Shown: piece after piece, positions 40,091-53,008 of the stretch | Numbering within the stretch: position 1 is the stretch's first letter | How the letters are laid out: the number at the start of each line of letters is the position of its first letter | DNA from: Meandrina meandrites | Taxonomy: Eukaryota > Cnidaria > Anthozoa > Scleractinia > Meandrinidae | Direction: 5' to 3' | DNA: 64,000 nucleotides | Assembly (NCBI GenBank): GCA_963693305.1 | Contig: OY855904.1 | Coordinates: forward strand, 50,010,761 to 50,074,760 | Notes under the pieces: generated by a model | The model's database searches: none | What the model saw: only the letters and a program-made list of their open reading frames with translations | What the model was told of the DNA's origin: nothing | Translations under genes and position numbers: made by a program

Positions 40091-41300
40091 GGCCGCGCTA
40101 GACCCTTGCTCTCATTGTGTATGTATTTATTTAAAACGTATGCACGAACCGTAACGACTGACACCAAAATTATACGAGAGATTATTATTTAAATTTATTC
40201 TTAATGATTTATTCAATAAACAAATTTCGTGTGATTCTTCTTCGTGGCACGAATCTCTTACAATTAAAGTATTATAACAAACCATAGAAATTGCGACTGA
40301 GCGCTTATTGTTTTCTCGATTCCAAAAATATGCAATGCAAATCAAAACAGCGTTTGGCACGCGTGGCAATTTCTTGCGATTATGGCCGCTAGAACGTCTA
40401 GAGGAACGAAATACCGCAAGTCGGGAAGAATTAAAAAAAATACAGTAAGGATAAATCTCTCGTTGCAAGGGCTGCGTTGGAGCTGAAGCGAGTGCAAGAA
40501 ACGTTGCTTTCTGGTCAGAGTTCGAAGCAACGTAAGGGAAAAAGTCCGGGTTCAAGATTGAAATTACCGAAATGTCCCCCTCTTCATGTCACACCACTAG
40601 GCAAAAAAGACAAAAAAGAACGCGATCAATTGCAACGTCATTGTTCTCAGTTTTGCTGCACGTGCGCTGGAATGTAGCGAATTATCATAATTAGATTCAC
40701 AGCTTTGAAAGGCGCATGTTATTATCATGCATTACCGAGTCGGAGGGTCTTCGGAAGCCTCAAAACCTGCAATTTTGTGTCCAAGTTTTCTCCGCCGATA
40801 CAGAATTTCATGACTTGATTTGCAGGGAACATAAACTTGGTGTACTCTATTGTGTTCTGGTCAAAACGGATTTTTAAAATCCCTTTTCAAAAAGAAGATA
40901 GCACGTTTCAAAGTTTAGATTTCACATTTTTACCCTCTTAGGGGCCAATAACTCCTAGTAATTATTGAATTCGAGAATTTCGTTCTGACCAGAACACAAA
41001 AGAGGTTGTGATTTACCACTAGGTTATATAGTCGTTTAATTTGGTGCGCTATTCTAGCTGGAAACTTGGACACAAAATCGCATTATCTGCAGATTAACAC
41101 TTAAGAGCTTGTAACATCAGGTAAACGGTCATCTCTCAGTAAAACGACAATCATGATAAAATTCCATCAACCCCTATTATCCTTCATAAGTTTTGAAGGA
41201 ATCGGTGTTCAAAATTCGAAGAATTAAACATTTACAACATGACACCCCGTCAAAATAAATTGCTAATGAATTTATTAATGAGCAAGGGTCCAGCGCGGCC
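40091..41300. mobile_element. 1210-bp TTAA-flanked transposon upstream of TPR-CHAT
   Basis: Ends GGCCGCGCTAGACCCTTGC and complement of GGCCGCGCTGGACCCTTGC, flanked by TTAA (40087-40090, 41301-41304). TTAA targets occur in the Kolobok and piggyBac superfamilies; the ends lack CCC, so Kolobok-like is preferred. Internal inverted motif TTTTGTGTCCAAGTTT / AAACTTGGACACAAAA is shared with 49029-49976. No transposase. Confidence 0.8.
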
Positions 41301-44082
41301 TTAAGATAAACTTAGTATTCCAAACTGATCGCTGAATAATAATTCCAATTATAATTTCGATTTCGCTATTGGGGCAATGTAGCAGAAGATGAGTAAAACA
41401 CTTACTGTTGTTAGCAAGAAGGAAGCGAAGGTGACCTTAAATGCGGAATAAAATTCTTCTCACTAGTAAATGTTGTTCCCTTTTGATCTTGACTCTTAGT
41501 GGTGCATACGTAGGGTTAAAAAGGGTATGTAAATAAGACTTAAAGTGCTTATGAAGTAAAAAATAATTACTGCTTATTTTAAAGGCTTTTCAAAATAAAG
41601 AAGAACAGCGCTTTTTATAAATATCTTCTTTCGTTCTTCTTTCGTTTTAGAGATATTTAGGTTTTTGTATTATGCAAATGAGTAAAGTAAAGACGTCATT
41701 AATTGTTCCACAAAAAAATAAATCACTGAATCAAGCATATCTCTTGGAGTATTAAAGCGGTGTTCTTCAAACTTAACAAAATAAATGTATATTACAAAAG
41801 ACACAAAAAACGCACGTTTTCCGTTGTCACAGCTAGAGTTTTGCCGTAAAGACTTACTTTTATAAATACTGACATTCCCATTTTATGCTTAAACAAAGGC
41901 GATACACTCCCAACAAGCTCTAGAGGAGAGTTAAGGTAATATGGGTACTACGTGTGTTCCACTCCAGACCGTCTGTTCCACTTCAAAGAGTTGCAAATTA
42001 AGATATGTGGTTTATAACATAAGGAGACTGGAGCCAAGAGTGTTGCCATGGCAACAGTGCAACGGGTGTCATCTTGTGCCTTTTATGATGAACATTTATC
42101 GTGCCAGGAACACCACTATAATATTTTAAGAGATATCCTTGATATTCAAAGAGAAAGCAGCATTGAAAACTAATTTAAGAAATGGATAACTCAAAATCGC
42201 TAAATATCAAAGGCAAGAAGCTAAGCAAAATATAGGTTGTCAACAAAACATAACGTAAACACCCGCAAATAAGCTGCAAAAATATTGTTTTTGAAAGAAA
42301 TTCAGAGTAAAGGTTTTTAGAAGTCCTTTCCTTCGAACAGAAACTCACTATTAACATTGAAGTGGAACATCAAGGTGTTACCCATAATTTTAGCGCTTTA
42401 TTAGAATGAACGTTTTCCACCAACTTCGACATATGATTGATCTTTTTCTGGAATTTGTTGACAGGCACTTCTCCATTCAACGCAATTTTTCTATATTTTT
42501 TTTTTCGTGACAACAAGAACAGGAACGCGTGTTTGTCAAACGTTCGTAGCTTAGCAACAAGGAATTAGATCGAACGTCTTGGGACTAGGGCGAAAACGAT
42601 AAAATGAATGTTTGTTTATTCAAGATGGAGATTCTGCTGTTTGTGCTGTCCGCAGCTATCATATCTACCATATCCAGCTATCATATCCACCTCCCTCCCC
42701 CAACCCATACTCTAGAATAGCGAGGAATTTTCTTTGTTACAGGCCGTCGTTGACGCTGCAAACCGCATTGTGAGAGAATGGAAATTCCGTGCTGTCAGGG
42801 CCGTAGCTAGCATGAGGCAAGACGAGGCAACTGCCTCGTCTTGATTTTATAACAAGCGTTTAATTGAGGAAATAATCCCCAGAAAAATGCCATGGAAAAT
42901 GGGTCTTTCTGAGCCTCTAGAATTCAATTTTATTTTTTCTAGGCGAGCATGTCCCCAGTCCCCCCAGCGGCTCGCGCCTTCGGCACTCGAAACTTGCCTT
43001 CTCTTATTCTGGAGTCTAGCTAAGGCCCTGACTGTGACGTTTTCCTGTCCTAGAAAAGCGACCATAAACCGCTTAAAGGATCTGTTAAGGACAAATGTTT
43101 CCATAAAAGTGTCAATTCAAGGAAATTTACGGCACCTTTTCCAAATGTTCCCGCACATAAGCCGCGCCCCGATTTCGAGTGAAAAACGGTGCGGCTTATC
43201 CGCGGGTGTTTACAGTATTTGCAATACGGGGATTCAGCTCAGTTCCTGCTTAAAACAAATGACTTTAATATATACCCGGGGGGGGGGGGTCCTTGAAAAA
43301 GTTTGGGTTGGAGTACTCCGGTGCGGTCTAGGAACCCCTACCCCGTCTGAGACGAAAAAAAGCTCAAATTTGCTAAAGAGTTCAGTTCAGTTGTATACTC
43401 TATTTCAAATCGGAAGTGAAGATTTTCTTCAGGATACTACATCATGCGTTATTTATTTTCGCATAAATCAATAAGCAATAATGATATGAAAATTTGATAT
43501 TATTTTTCCAGATTCAGCGACCCCATCTCAGACTAACAGGAAAAACTTGGAATCTCATCACAGACCTGGAAGGTCAAACATGGGATCCCATCCGGCAGCC
43601 CACACCCTTATAGGATATATGTTGCGGTTAAATTTTACCATTGGTACAATCTGGTCTTTTCTTTGTTTTGATGTATGGTAATATATGACAATGAATATAA
43701 AACAAAGGAAAATACCACATTGTACCAGCGATATAAACCACCACAACATGCATATGATATCCCCCCTCCTCCCTCACCCGCGCGCCTTTACAATCTCTCT
43801 AATTGTGTCCTCTAAGATTGAAATGTTATTTTGTTGAAAAATACACAAACCCTGACAGGACCGACATGCAGTTATCATCAATTGACTCAAATATTTTAAT
43901 ATCCATATTATTGCAAGAACCGTTATATAACACCGGCGAGTACAGCTTGTCGTTCGTATTTTTAACAGTCAAACATATGTCTGATTTGTGCCTATTATTT
44001 CTAGCTCTGTTCTTCACTGGCATATGAAATGAAAATAACCGAGATTATGTCATCCTGCTTCACCACTACTGCTAGGTCAAGC
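41301..44082. other. Intergenic DNA with repeat remnants
   Basis: No supported gene. Includes a hAT-like remnant (~42796-43020: CAGGGCCGTAGC end, GACGAGGCAACTGCCTCGTC palindrome, GCGCCTTCGGCAC), a piece with GCGGCTTATCCGCGGGTG near 43190-43212, and a G-run repeat end at 43268-43280. Confidence 0.45.
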
Positions 44083-44568
44083 CATAGTTAGTAGAGGGAG
44101 ACTGGCTCGGAAACTCGTCGAAGTTCAAAGAGATATGTCTTTGTTTGCGAATTTCAACGTCACGTGACATTGACCCTGCACACAACATTTTAAGATGGCG
44201 TCCGTATAGCAGTGCGAACGGCGCGTGAGTTTCCAAGTCCTTTAACCGTGTTCTAAACCGTTTTCCGTTTTGCTTAGTTATTAGATTCGAAAACAAATTG
44301 CTTATGAGTAGTTAGAGTATGCCAAGCGAAAATTGTGCGGTTTTTGGTTGTTGATCGTGCCAGAGAACGAAAGGTAGTGGCATATTCAAGCTACCATCTG
44401 CGAAATCTTCTCCAAAGCGAAACAGATCATCCATACCGCCCGCCATCTTGTTTTCAGTGTGCAGGGTTAATGTCACGTGATAGGTCAGTTCAACATCAGA
44501 GAGCCGCTATTGTTTTAGTCCTTTGTAGTTCGCCGAGTTTCCTAACTAGTCTCCCTCTGCTGACTATG
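44083..44568. mobile_element. 486-bp inverted-repeat element carrying a THAP exon remnant
   Basis: Arms of >100 bp: CATAGTTAGTAGAGGGAGAC at the left matches the complement of the right end, and CACGTGACATTGACCCTGCA (44160-44179) matches 44455-44476 inverted with a few changes. The THAP-like ORF lies between the arms. Confidence 0.7.
44319..44440 (+). pseudogene. THAP zinc-finger exon, interrupted by a stop
   Basis: ATG 44319 reads MPSENCAVFGC, then TGA (44352-44354), then SCQRTKGSGIFKLP. The C-(x4)-C spacing near the N-terminus followed by IFKLP is the start of a THAP DNA-binding domain. The premature stop makes this exon non-coding. THAP domains occur in P-element-type transposases and host regulators; the inverted arms around it suggest a transposon origin. 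Confidence 0.55.
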
Positions 44569-46344
44569 ATCAAACGAATGACGCCAAAATCATTACACGT
44601 CGACAAGAGGGACTGTTCCTATTATAGGTCAAATGTTACCGTCAGTGTGCGTTTATTCGCGTGACCTTCTAGCGTGACTCGCTGTTTGCGTTCACGCAAC
44701 AACGAGAATCACTCACGCGACTGATGCAATTCTCTCAATGTATTTTATGGTTGGGGGTAAGATAGTAATTTGTCGTTTTCAATTTCCTTATCTAGTACAT
44801 CGTACAATTTCAAAACACGACGAACTGGGGACGTGCGGCCCGACAGGGTATGGTTTTAAGGGTTTTTTTTTTGTCTTGAACGGGATATTTATTTCACTTC
44901 TTTTTATCTTATACGGGGTATCTTCACATGAACTAATGTCTTAATCAGGATAAGCATATATGGTAATTTACACGAACTTAACCACAAGCCGAGTTTTTAC
45001 AAGTTCTTGCTTAGTGTTGACTTCCGTTGACTTTGCTGTTGATACCAAGCTTAATTCCCGCTTGATTACGCTACAACAAATGTCTTAGACGGGGCTGATA
45101 AAAAATCGGCATTCTGCCTTAAACAGGGTAGGAAAATCAGATATTCGTCTTAAACAGCATTAGGATTTTGGGCGGCCACGCAGCACCTCACTACCTGAGA
45201 TTCTGTCACTGAAGTAGCCCACACCCCTCCCGGGGGGTGGGGTTGGGGGGTACGCTTAGTTGTTTCCACGGCGAAGTTCGCTTCGGAAAGTGAAATTCCG
45301 AAAAACAAGATTATCACATTATGTAATGTATGTGATATTAAAAGACGCCATTCTGCGAGCAGGAAGTCTTCTGATCGTTTAAAAAAATCGAACTTTATAT
45401 CCTGAACTGGTTAAGATAGACGCCATGCAATACAAGGTTAGTTGTAGTTACCACGGCGAAGTTCGTTTTGGAAATTAGTTGAGAGGGAAACTGCGAAGCA
45501 CTTGGGGGGTTCCCAAAATTACGGGAAATAAGATTATAATTATTTCGTGATGCATGCGATATCGAGAAGTGTCGCTATTCTGCGAGCCGGAAGTTTTTTC
45601 CGAGATAACTCAAAAATCTTCTGTCTGTTTCAAACGATATGCAGTCCGATAACAAAGAAATAGGTCTTGAAGCGAATGAAAGCAAACAAAACAACAAATG
45701 TTGACGATTTTCGTGAATTTTGTTTGCGACAAAAACCAGGCAATACAAAACTTAAAATGCTGAAAAAGTGACTTGAAGACATGCTAGCGGTTTTGTTTGG
45801 AGGAAAAGTTAAACTTGTCAGTTGTGTAAATTTTCCAAAAATGATAAGTAACTAAAGCAGACGTAACGGTGAGCCAGGCACTGTGAGCTTAAAATCTTTT
45901 CACTGAGTCCTCTAACGCTAACGTTGAAAAGAGTAGGTCGAACATTATGAAGAAAAGCTTTTCCTGAGGAGTGTTAACCTGCAAACACTTTCAACAACTG
46001 CACTTTCAATATTCAGCTCGCGTCAGGGCAGGTTTACACAACACGAGCGCCAGAAGCGAGCAAATACTCTGCAAAACGTCCAAGAATCAAAAGCGGCGGC
46101 CAGACGGATGGAACATTCTTGTTTAAAGGCCTGAACTCAACATTGATCTGCAAATTTAGACCATTTCAAGGGCTAGAAAAAAAGTGATTTTTCCTGTTCT
46201 CGCATCGTGCTCTTTACTTCTACTCGATTCATTCAAGAATTTCACGATCACTCATTTCAGGATAAAGTAGCACGCGCCATTTATTTTGCATGAAACTGGC
46301 TTCTAAGGTCCTTCGCATCATATAATAAACATGATTAAAATCCT
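44569..46344. other. Intergenic repeat-rich DNA
   Basis: No gene. 44820-45260 holds remnants of a repeat with ACAGGGTATGGTTTTAAGGG and a CCTCCCGGGGGGTGGGG end. Confidence 0.4.
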
Positions 46345-46495
46345 TTATTGACCAAGTTTGTTCGGTGAAGATGGCAAGATATTGGCCTCGTTCTTTTTTG
46401 CGTGTTCATGGACCTCGACTTCGTCTCGGTCAGTAAACACGCAAAAAAGAAGTTGGCCAATATCCCCCCATCTTGACCTCACGTTTGGTCAATAA
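46345..46495. mobile_element. 151-bp foldback MITE
   Basis: TTATTGACCAA at the left pairs with TTGGTCAATAA at the right; the inner arms GAAGATGGCAAGATATTGGCC and CACGCAAAAAAGAA also have complements. No ORF. Confidence 0.75.
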
Positions 46496-49028
46496 CCCAT
46501 CATGTCAACAACATATTTATTATACTTTTTAAGACTATGTAAATAGAGTAAAATATCTAAATTTTAAATATAATTTAAATATTTAAAACGGGGTTGACTG
46601 TGAACGTCGCACATGCATTGCCACAAAACTCTCCCTTTTCAACTACTTTTATAATACTTATGTTGCGTTTAAATGGTAAAAATAATGAATAGAATACAAG
46701 GTTAGTTACACTTACCACGCCGACGTTGAAACGAAAGTCTAAAGCTCGTCTAGCTCGTTTTCCTTGCATAGAATGAACTACGCTGTCAATGCTGTTCATT
46801 TTATACTGTTCGCTTTGGAAAGTAAAAAGACCAGAAATTCGTCATTCGTTCCTCTGGGGAATTAGAAAATGAAAATTTCTATGAAGATCCTACAAGGAAG
46901 TGTCAGTGTTTCATTTTCCAACACACAATGGATGATTAAGAATTTATTTCAACTAGTTACATGCATGTAGCACAAAACTCCCAATTGCTTCTCAAAACGC
47001 TGGAAATCGCAATTTGTTTCCCGAGGAAAATATATAAATATGATCAAACGGGATTCTGGGTAGACAGCACTGGTAAGTTTAGTTCGTGGGCGGGGCAGAT
47101 CACTCTGCGACGCCTAGCACGTTTTTTCTCGTATCTGAATCATCGCCAAACAAATTACGTCACATCCGGTCAAAAAAGGGTCCAAAATGTCGCGCGCCTC
47201 GTCTTGAGAAGTCGTCGAAGAAAGGTTTCAAGCAGACGTGTTTATTTCAGTTTTTTGGAACTGACAGTTTAGTTTGATTTTGAACTAAGCAGTTGAAAGA
47301 GGTCACAGAGAGATTACTTCGACTATTAATGGACAGATTTCGATAAAAGAAATAGTTTTAGTATAAGATTGAAGGAAAATAAAGGGGAGCAAAGTGCTGT
47401 GTCGTGGTTCTAGCAATTACTGATGTAGTGATGAAGTTTAGTGAAATAGCCCACAATTGCCACAACACCATGGATGAAACACTGTTGGTTATAGTTTGCA
47501 GTGTTTACTTCGGCGATATCATTAACACAAACCTTAAATTCAAAATTTCGAGTGGCTCGTCTCGGCAAGACGTCAAAAAGAAGTTTGTAGCAGTCGTACA
47601 GCGCCTTAAGCAGGGGGGGTGCGATAGTGCGTCCGCACCCCCTCGCGCGCTGCAAAGGTCCGCTTAATCTAGGAGCGAGGGTTACAATGACTCTCAGAAT
47701 GCAGGAAATGTGGACTGGATACCCACGGATACCCCCTAGATGCTCAAGCTTCCGGTGCTCGAACCCACCAAAGTAAAATCGTGCCTACGGTCCCGACGTG
47801 TTTTTTTCGTTTTTCTGAACAACGAATTCCTGTAATTTTGTTTTATGGGATCACCCCTAAAAATTAATTGTGAAAGTTTCATTATGGGTTGTACGGTAGT
47901 TTTTTGAGACATTTTGAGCCGAAATCAGGTATTTACGATCTTGAACGAGAATCGAATTGCGCATGCCCTTTTATTTGAGCGCGCGCTCCTGTGACGCCAC
48001 ACGTTATGTGCGATGAAAAAAAAGTAAATAAGAACTCCTCTGTCGGTTGTTTCTCTACCTATTTTTAGTATTTTTTCGCCTTATGACATGTCTAAAAGCG
48101 TTCTGAAACGTTAAACGATTGAATGAAGAGCTCAACCTTGTTTTATGTTTCTTTTAGTGTTGCCAGCTAAAGTTTTGCGCGCACGAGCAATATTGATGTC
48201 AGTAAACTTAAAATGTGAAACGTAGTGTAAATGTGATACTTAGTAAAGTATTTAAATGGTGAGATGCTAATCAGCTATGTCACAAGCGTCAGGTGCGACC
48301 GTGTTCTTAGCTGTTTTTTGGGAAAAAAAAAAAAGCAAAAGAAAACTATATGAACACGGGCTCCTACTACTGAGTAACAGGCAGACGGCTAAAAAACATT
48401 CACGCGGAATGTTTCGGTCGATGTGCTAATGCATCAACCTAGAATGGCTACCCACAGTGATATTCTCCAAGTGAAATGACAGGCGATTGGAGCTCTTGAA
48501 ACAAATTTACAGCTGTTTTCCTTCGGTCGATTTGTTGAAGCTGCATTGGGTTTCGCGATGCGACGTGATTTCTAGCCTGCAAAGCAGGCGGTTTTTGCGG
48601 GTGAATGCTTCGAAAACAGCGATTACGAACGATCGGCCGCCATTTTGAACACGCGAACAAGGGAGAAACTGGGGAAGGAAAAAAAGTGAAAAGGGACGGG
48701 GAGGGGGAGGGCGAACTGGTTGATGGGAAGAACCGCCTGCCCGGAAACTAGGGCCAAGCGAATTTTCCGTCCACAGAGGGACGGAAAATTCTGATTGGTC
48801 GCTATCGAAAGTTGTCGATAAATCTGTCAGCGTCGGATACCATTCCTAACAAGGAGAGGGTGCTGACTTTGCTGAACACAAACCTGGCACGATAGGGTGA
48901 AGTACAGCATTTTGCCATACAAATCACCATTTTGTGTTACAAACGCAGTAGGTTGTATTATACTACCCTTTAAGTGAACAACAACAAACTCAACCTACTT
49001 AACAAATTATCGAACTTATCTCATTTAT
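46496..49028. other. Intergenic DNA, no supported gene
   Basis: Nothing recognised except G/C-rich repeat remnants near 47610-47660, and a 13-bp-arm hairpin GAATTTTCCGTCC / GGACGGAAAATTC near 48760-48791. The ORF at 47404-47667 has no family motif. Confidence 0.4.
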
Positions 49029-49976
49029 GGTCGAGGGGACACCTTAGGCAACCATTATGCATTTATTTGAAGCGCATGCCCAAAGTGCAACGACTGATAT
49101 CGATGAGTGTACAGAATACTCATGACTGAATAAAATATGGCCCACGATTTGCAGTATTCACGTGTGGCACGGACCCTGTCATGCCAAGAAAAAGTCAGTG
49201 ACCCCAGTCAACAGAACAGCAAAGATGCAAAGATCCAAGTCGCAGACACAAAACGTTTCTTTGCATTTAAAAATCTGCTGTAAGAGGTTTTGTCTTGTTT
49301 AGGAAATCAATTTTTTTTACAGTGCATTTTGGTTGTAGTTTTTTCTCTGAAAAACCGAGAGCATTCTGCACCGCATTGTTCTTTTGTGATCTCATCATTA
49401 AAGGGTGGAATGCAATTACCATAGTTACCTCCCTTGGCACTCGTGTTTTGATAGGAACACCTTCGGAAATCTCAAAGTTTGGACTTTTCCGACAATTTTG
49501 TGTCCAGGAATTCAGCGCAGATTTGGCACTTCATAAACAAGGAATGCTGTATATAGTGTGTCATGACAGAAGTGGAATTCTAAAAGAGCGCTTTGAAGAA
49601 AAGATAGAAGGCGTTCAATTCAAATTTGCAAATTTTAACGACTTTTACTCGCTGGCAAAGTTTAAATTAAAATATCTACTTCTGTCATGACACACTAGAG
49701 GTTTCGAATGATCTATTTTTGATAAAAACACAAAGTGCTGTATTCTACTCGATCCGCAAACTTGGACACAACTTGGATTTTTTAATTTGGGACTAATGGC
49801 GCTCTAGCGTCGCCGTAAAGCGCAATCTACCAAATCAAAGACGTTATTCGTAAACTGCCATCATGTTTTATGTGTCTGGGAAATTTCAGCTCAATCGTAC
49901 CCAAAACAACCGAGATATTAGGACAAGCAAAACTTTGCCTAATGAATTTATTCGTGGTGATGTGTCCCCCGCGACC
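49029..49976. mobile_element. TTAA-type transposon related to 40091-41300
   Basis: Ends GGTCGAGGGGACACC and complement of GGTCGCGGGGGACACA; TTAA follows at the right (49977-49980), the left target is eroded (TTTAT). Shares TTTTGTGTCCA inverted motifs with the element upstream of TPR-CHAT. Contains a nested inverted pair GTGTCATGACAGAAGT (49559-49574) with its complement at 49679-49694. Confidence 0.6.
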
Positions 49977-50125
49977 TTAATAATAAAATAGGACCTTAAA
50001 AAACTCCCTCGCCGTACAATCACTGGTAATGTCAATATATCTCCACTGAAATGGTAAAAATAGTTTCTATTCCAATCTTATGAAGATGCTCAATCATTAT
50101 AACATTTCCTTTAACTTTAATCATG

Positions 50126-50797
50126 ACACTTAAGATGACACTAAGACAACGTACCTTGTAGATCAAATGAAAAAGAAATATATCGCTTATTGGAAACATT
50201 CCCTTTGTAACTCGCAAAAACTAGAATTTTATAATACTTTCAAAGACAGTTATACACCTTCGCCCTATTTAGATTTGACTAGAAAAAATCCTAATCGAAA
50301 AACGATTGTGAAACTCAGAATAAGTAATCACAAACTCCTGATTGAAACCGGAACATATGACAATATCTCTAGTAGTGACAGGCTTTGCACTATTTGTGGG
50401 CATAATGTTGAAGATGAAACTCATTTTCTATTTCATTGTCCAAGTTATTCATCAATTACAGATAACTTTTTTAGTAAAATAGATCACATAATCCCGAATC
50501 CCAAGCAGTTACCAATTTCAAGCTTGATTGTGCAATAAATGAACTCCACTGATTGTTATATTGATATGCAGTTAGTGCAGTTTATATCGTCCTGTATTGA
50601 AATGAGAGATAAATTATTGTCAAATTCTTGATTGCTGTTTGTTTGTTTGTTTCGTTTTGTTTTATTATTTTTTATAATAATTATTGTTGTTATTATCATT
50701 TATTTCAAATAGAATTTTTCTTCGAAATTGCCTTATGCTTTTGCAATACTTTAATGTTTTATGGTCATGCAAATAAAGCTCAAGTGTTATTGTTGTT
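50126..50797 (+). mobile_element. 5'-truncated LINE, 3' end
   Basis: ORF to 50538 with KLRISNHKLLIETGTYD, then a CTICG...DETHFLFHCPSY motif, the C-terminal zinc-knuckle-like tail seen after the reverse transcriptase of CR1/L2/Jockey-group elements. It is followed by an AT-rich 3' UTR, AATAAAGC and a short (TTG)n end at 50797, where GPCR copy 5 flank DNA begins. The reverse transcriptase itself is missing. Confidence 0.7.
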
Positions 50798-51122
50798 GAC
50801 TCATTCAAAGAGGAATCAATATAAACTGTTAATGTCTTGTCTTATGCAACCTATTCTAAGCTAAATTACAGTTAAAACGATGTTGCTGCTTCACTGTTTG
50901 CGTCAAATGGATGGGTAATAGAAGGAGCATCTTGGTCTGCGGATTTGGAGTTTATCGTTCAAGTTAAGTCCTCGGTAGCGCTGTCTTAATGTTAGACAGT
51001 TTGATTTGAAGACAATTTTGACCATTGTAAATTTATATGAATTTAGATGCCGTAATTAAGTTTTCACGCTGTTAGCAAACTGTCACTTCAAATTTTCAAC
51101 TACAATGTACATAGCTAGTCTT

Positions 51123-52024
51123 TTAAAAGCAGGAAAACTGCCTGATTGTGCATTTAACTGCTTGTTTCACTTCTCTGATTTTCCAACAATACAGGAACGG
51201 GTTTAGAGATGAGTTTAAGTCGACTAGAAATATTACAGCAAACGAAGCCACGCCGTGTTGTATTCCATTCGCATCTAGCAAAGCCACAATGGCCCACGGA
51301 AGATAGCAGGCAACTAATGCCAACTGCACCCACGTAATGCTGCAAACTGTTTTTTTGTATCTTGCTATGTTTCGTGGAATCCCCTTGTCCGTGGGGAACA
51401 TTGCTTTGTACTTTGGCTTGTTGAGGTCGTAGTTTGAGATGGATCCTCGCGTAACAGAAAATCGAAGTCACCAGACAAAGTGTTAAGCCAACAGTGGCTG
51501 CCTTTAAGGCGATATCAATTCTCTTCACCCAGAGCCATCCAAATGGAGGAGTAATTAACCAAACACAAGTTAAGACAAAACGAGCTCGCCTTAAGGTTAC
51601 GACGCGTCTGTATCTTAGTCCCAACGACAGGGCGAGAAGTCTGTCCACACTAATTGCCGTTGAGCTCGCGACAGATAGGCCACACAAAGTTACAGTCAAA
51701 GCGCCATTAATTTGAAAAACGTGGTACAGCACATTCTCATTCATATTTATTGTAAGTAAAATAAAGTAAGTAGCGAAGAGCGGCTGTACAATAAGACCAA
51801 CGCAAAGATCAGTGACCGCCAAACATCGAAAAAAAAAGCTTTGTCGGAGGATGAATAGAAAAGACATTCTTTAGAGCAATCAGGATTAGAGCATTGCCCA
51901 CAGCAGCGGTGATGGAAAGAAAAATGTTCAAAGCTGAAAAAAATTCAGCTATGCCTGCTGGTGGTGCGCTGAGTGTTTGGTTCAGTTTGCTTGTGTAGAT
52001 TTCTTGTCCAATAAAGTTCGCCAT
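51123..52024 (-). pseudogene. GPCR copy 5, broken by two frameshifts
   Basis: Start ATG 52024 (MANFIGQ; an in-frame ATG at 52060 lies in the flank). The first break is at the same TM2 homopolymer as copy 2: here CG + A9 (51839-51847), one base more than copy 1. TM2 to TM5 follow in the second frame. An 11-bp deletion near 51383-51390 in the third intracellular loop shifts the frame again. TM6, TM7 (NPFLYCWK) and the tail SCF end at 51123. Non-functional. The poly(A) signal of copies 1 and 2 is also changed here. Confidence 0.85.
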
Positions 52025-53006
52025 TGTTCCTGGGTGGTCTGAAAATAAGATTCTCTTCAATTTGACGAGGTTATGGAGTTCTGAGAAAAAATCTTCAGCT
52101 TGCAGCTTTGTTAGTGAAATGATGATTTTATATCTCGGCTAATAACACGTCCGCTATTAATTATTAATCCTCTTTAAAGACTCGGTGTAGCAATTTGTGT
52201 TTGAGCGTCACCAGTTCTTGACTACGTGAGTTGAAACTGATAGATCTGTCAGTTGGATGCATTTGGTTTCATATGATAACGACGACAAAACTAGCATCGG
52301 TCACAATGGAGGGAAACATAGTATTTCATATTCTGCTGTTACTTTGGTGTAGAGTCTTTTCGAGTCTATCAATTCAGTAAGACTCATGTAACAGCTGCAA
52401 ACAGGTTATCCTCTAGTAATTAAAAGCGGATTGCCATGCTTGTTTATTAAAAATCCTTCAATGATGTGATTAACTTGTCAAACATAGTGCAAAATACATA
52501 CTTGTATTGTGCAATAAGAAACAAAGGTGTTCCTAAACACGCACAAAAAATTTGTGAATATTTAATATTCATATTATTCGTGACTTCATAAGATGCTAAG
52601 CTATACACAGCTATATTTCGAGAAACGTTGTCGGGTGCACGCGAGCTGCTGCACGTGTTGAATACTAATGAGATATAGCGACATAATACACGCGAATTTG
52701 CACGTTTTCTTTGTCTTCAGACATATGAAAACGGGATACGTTTAGACACGCTAAATCTAAGAAGAACTTTGCTAACTCAAAGAGGTGCGATGGTAATGTA
52801 AAGCTATAGATAAAGGACTCCTCAGAGGAAAAACAAATTCTTCACGTGCAAAAAAAAAAAAAAAACTTGTACATTTCTCGTAGCCCAAAATGTGCAAAAT
52901 TCCAGTGAATACCCAGGCCACTTTTCGCTCTTGCCGCGAGCAGAACGTTTCTCAAAAAAGCTGTATGCACAGTTTTAAAGCCGAGAAAAATTGTTTCCTA
53001 GTTATC
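52025..53006. other. 5' flank of GPCR copy 5
   Basis: No gene. Collinear with other receptor 5' flanks until about 53006, where a pogo-like end interrupts it. Confidence 0.65.
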
Positions 53007-53008
53007 TA

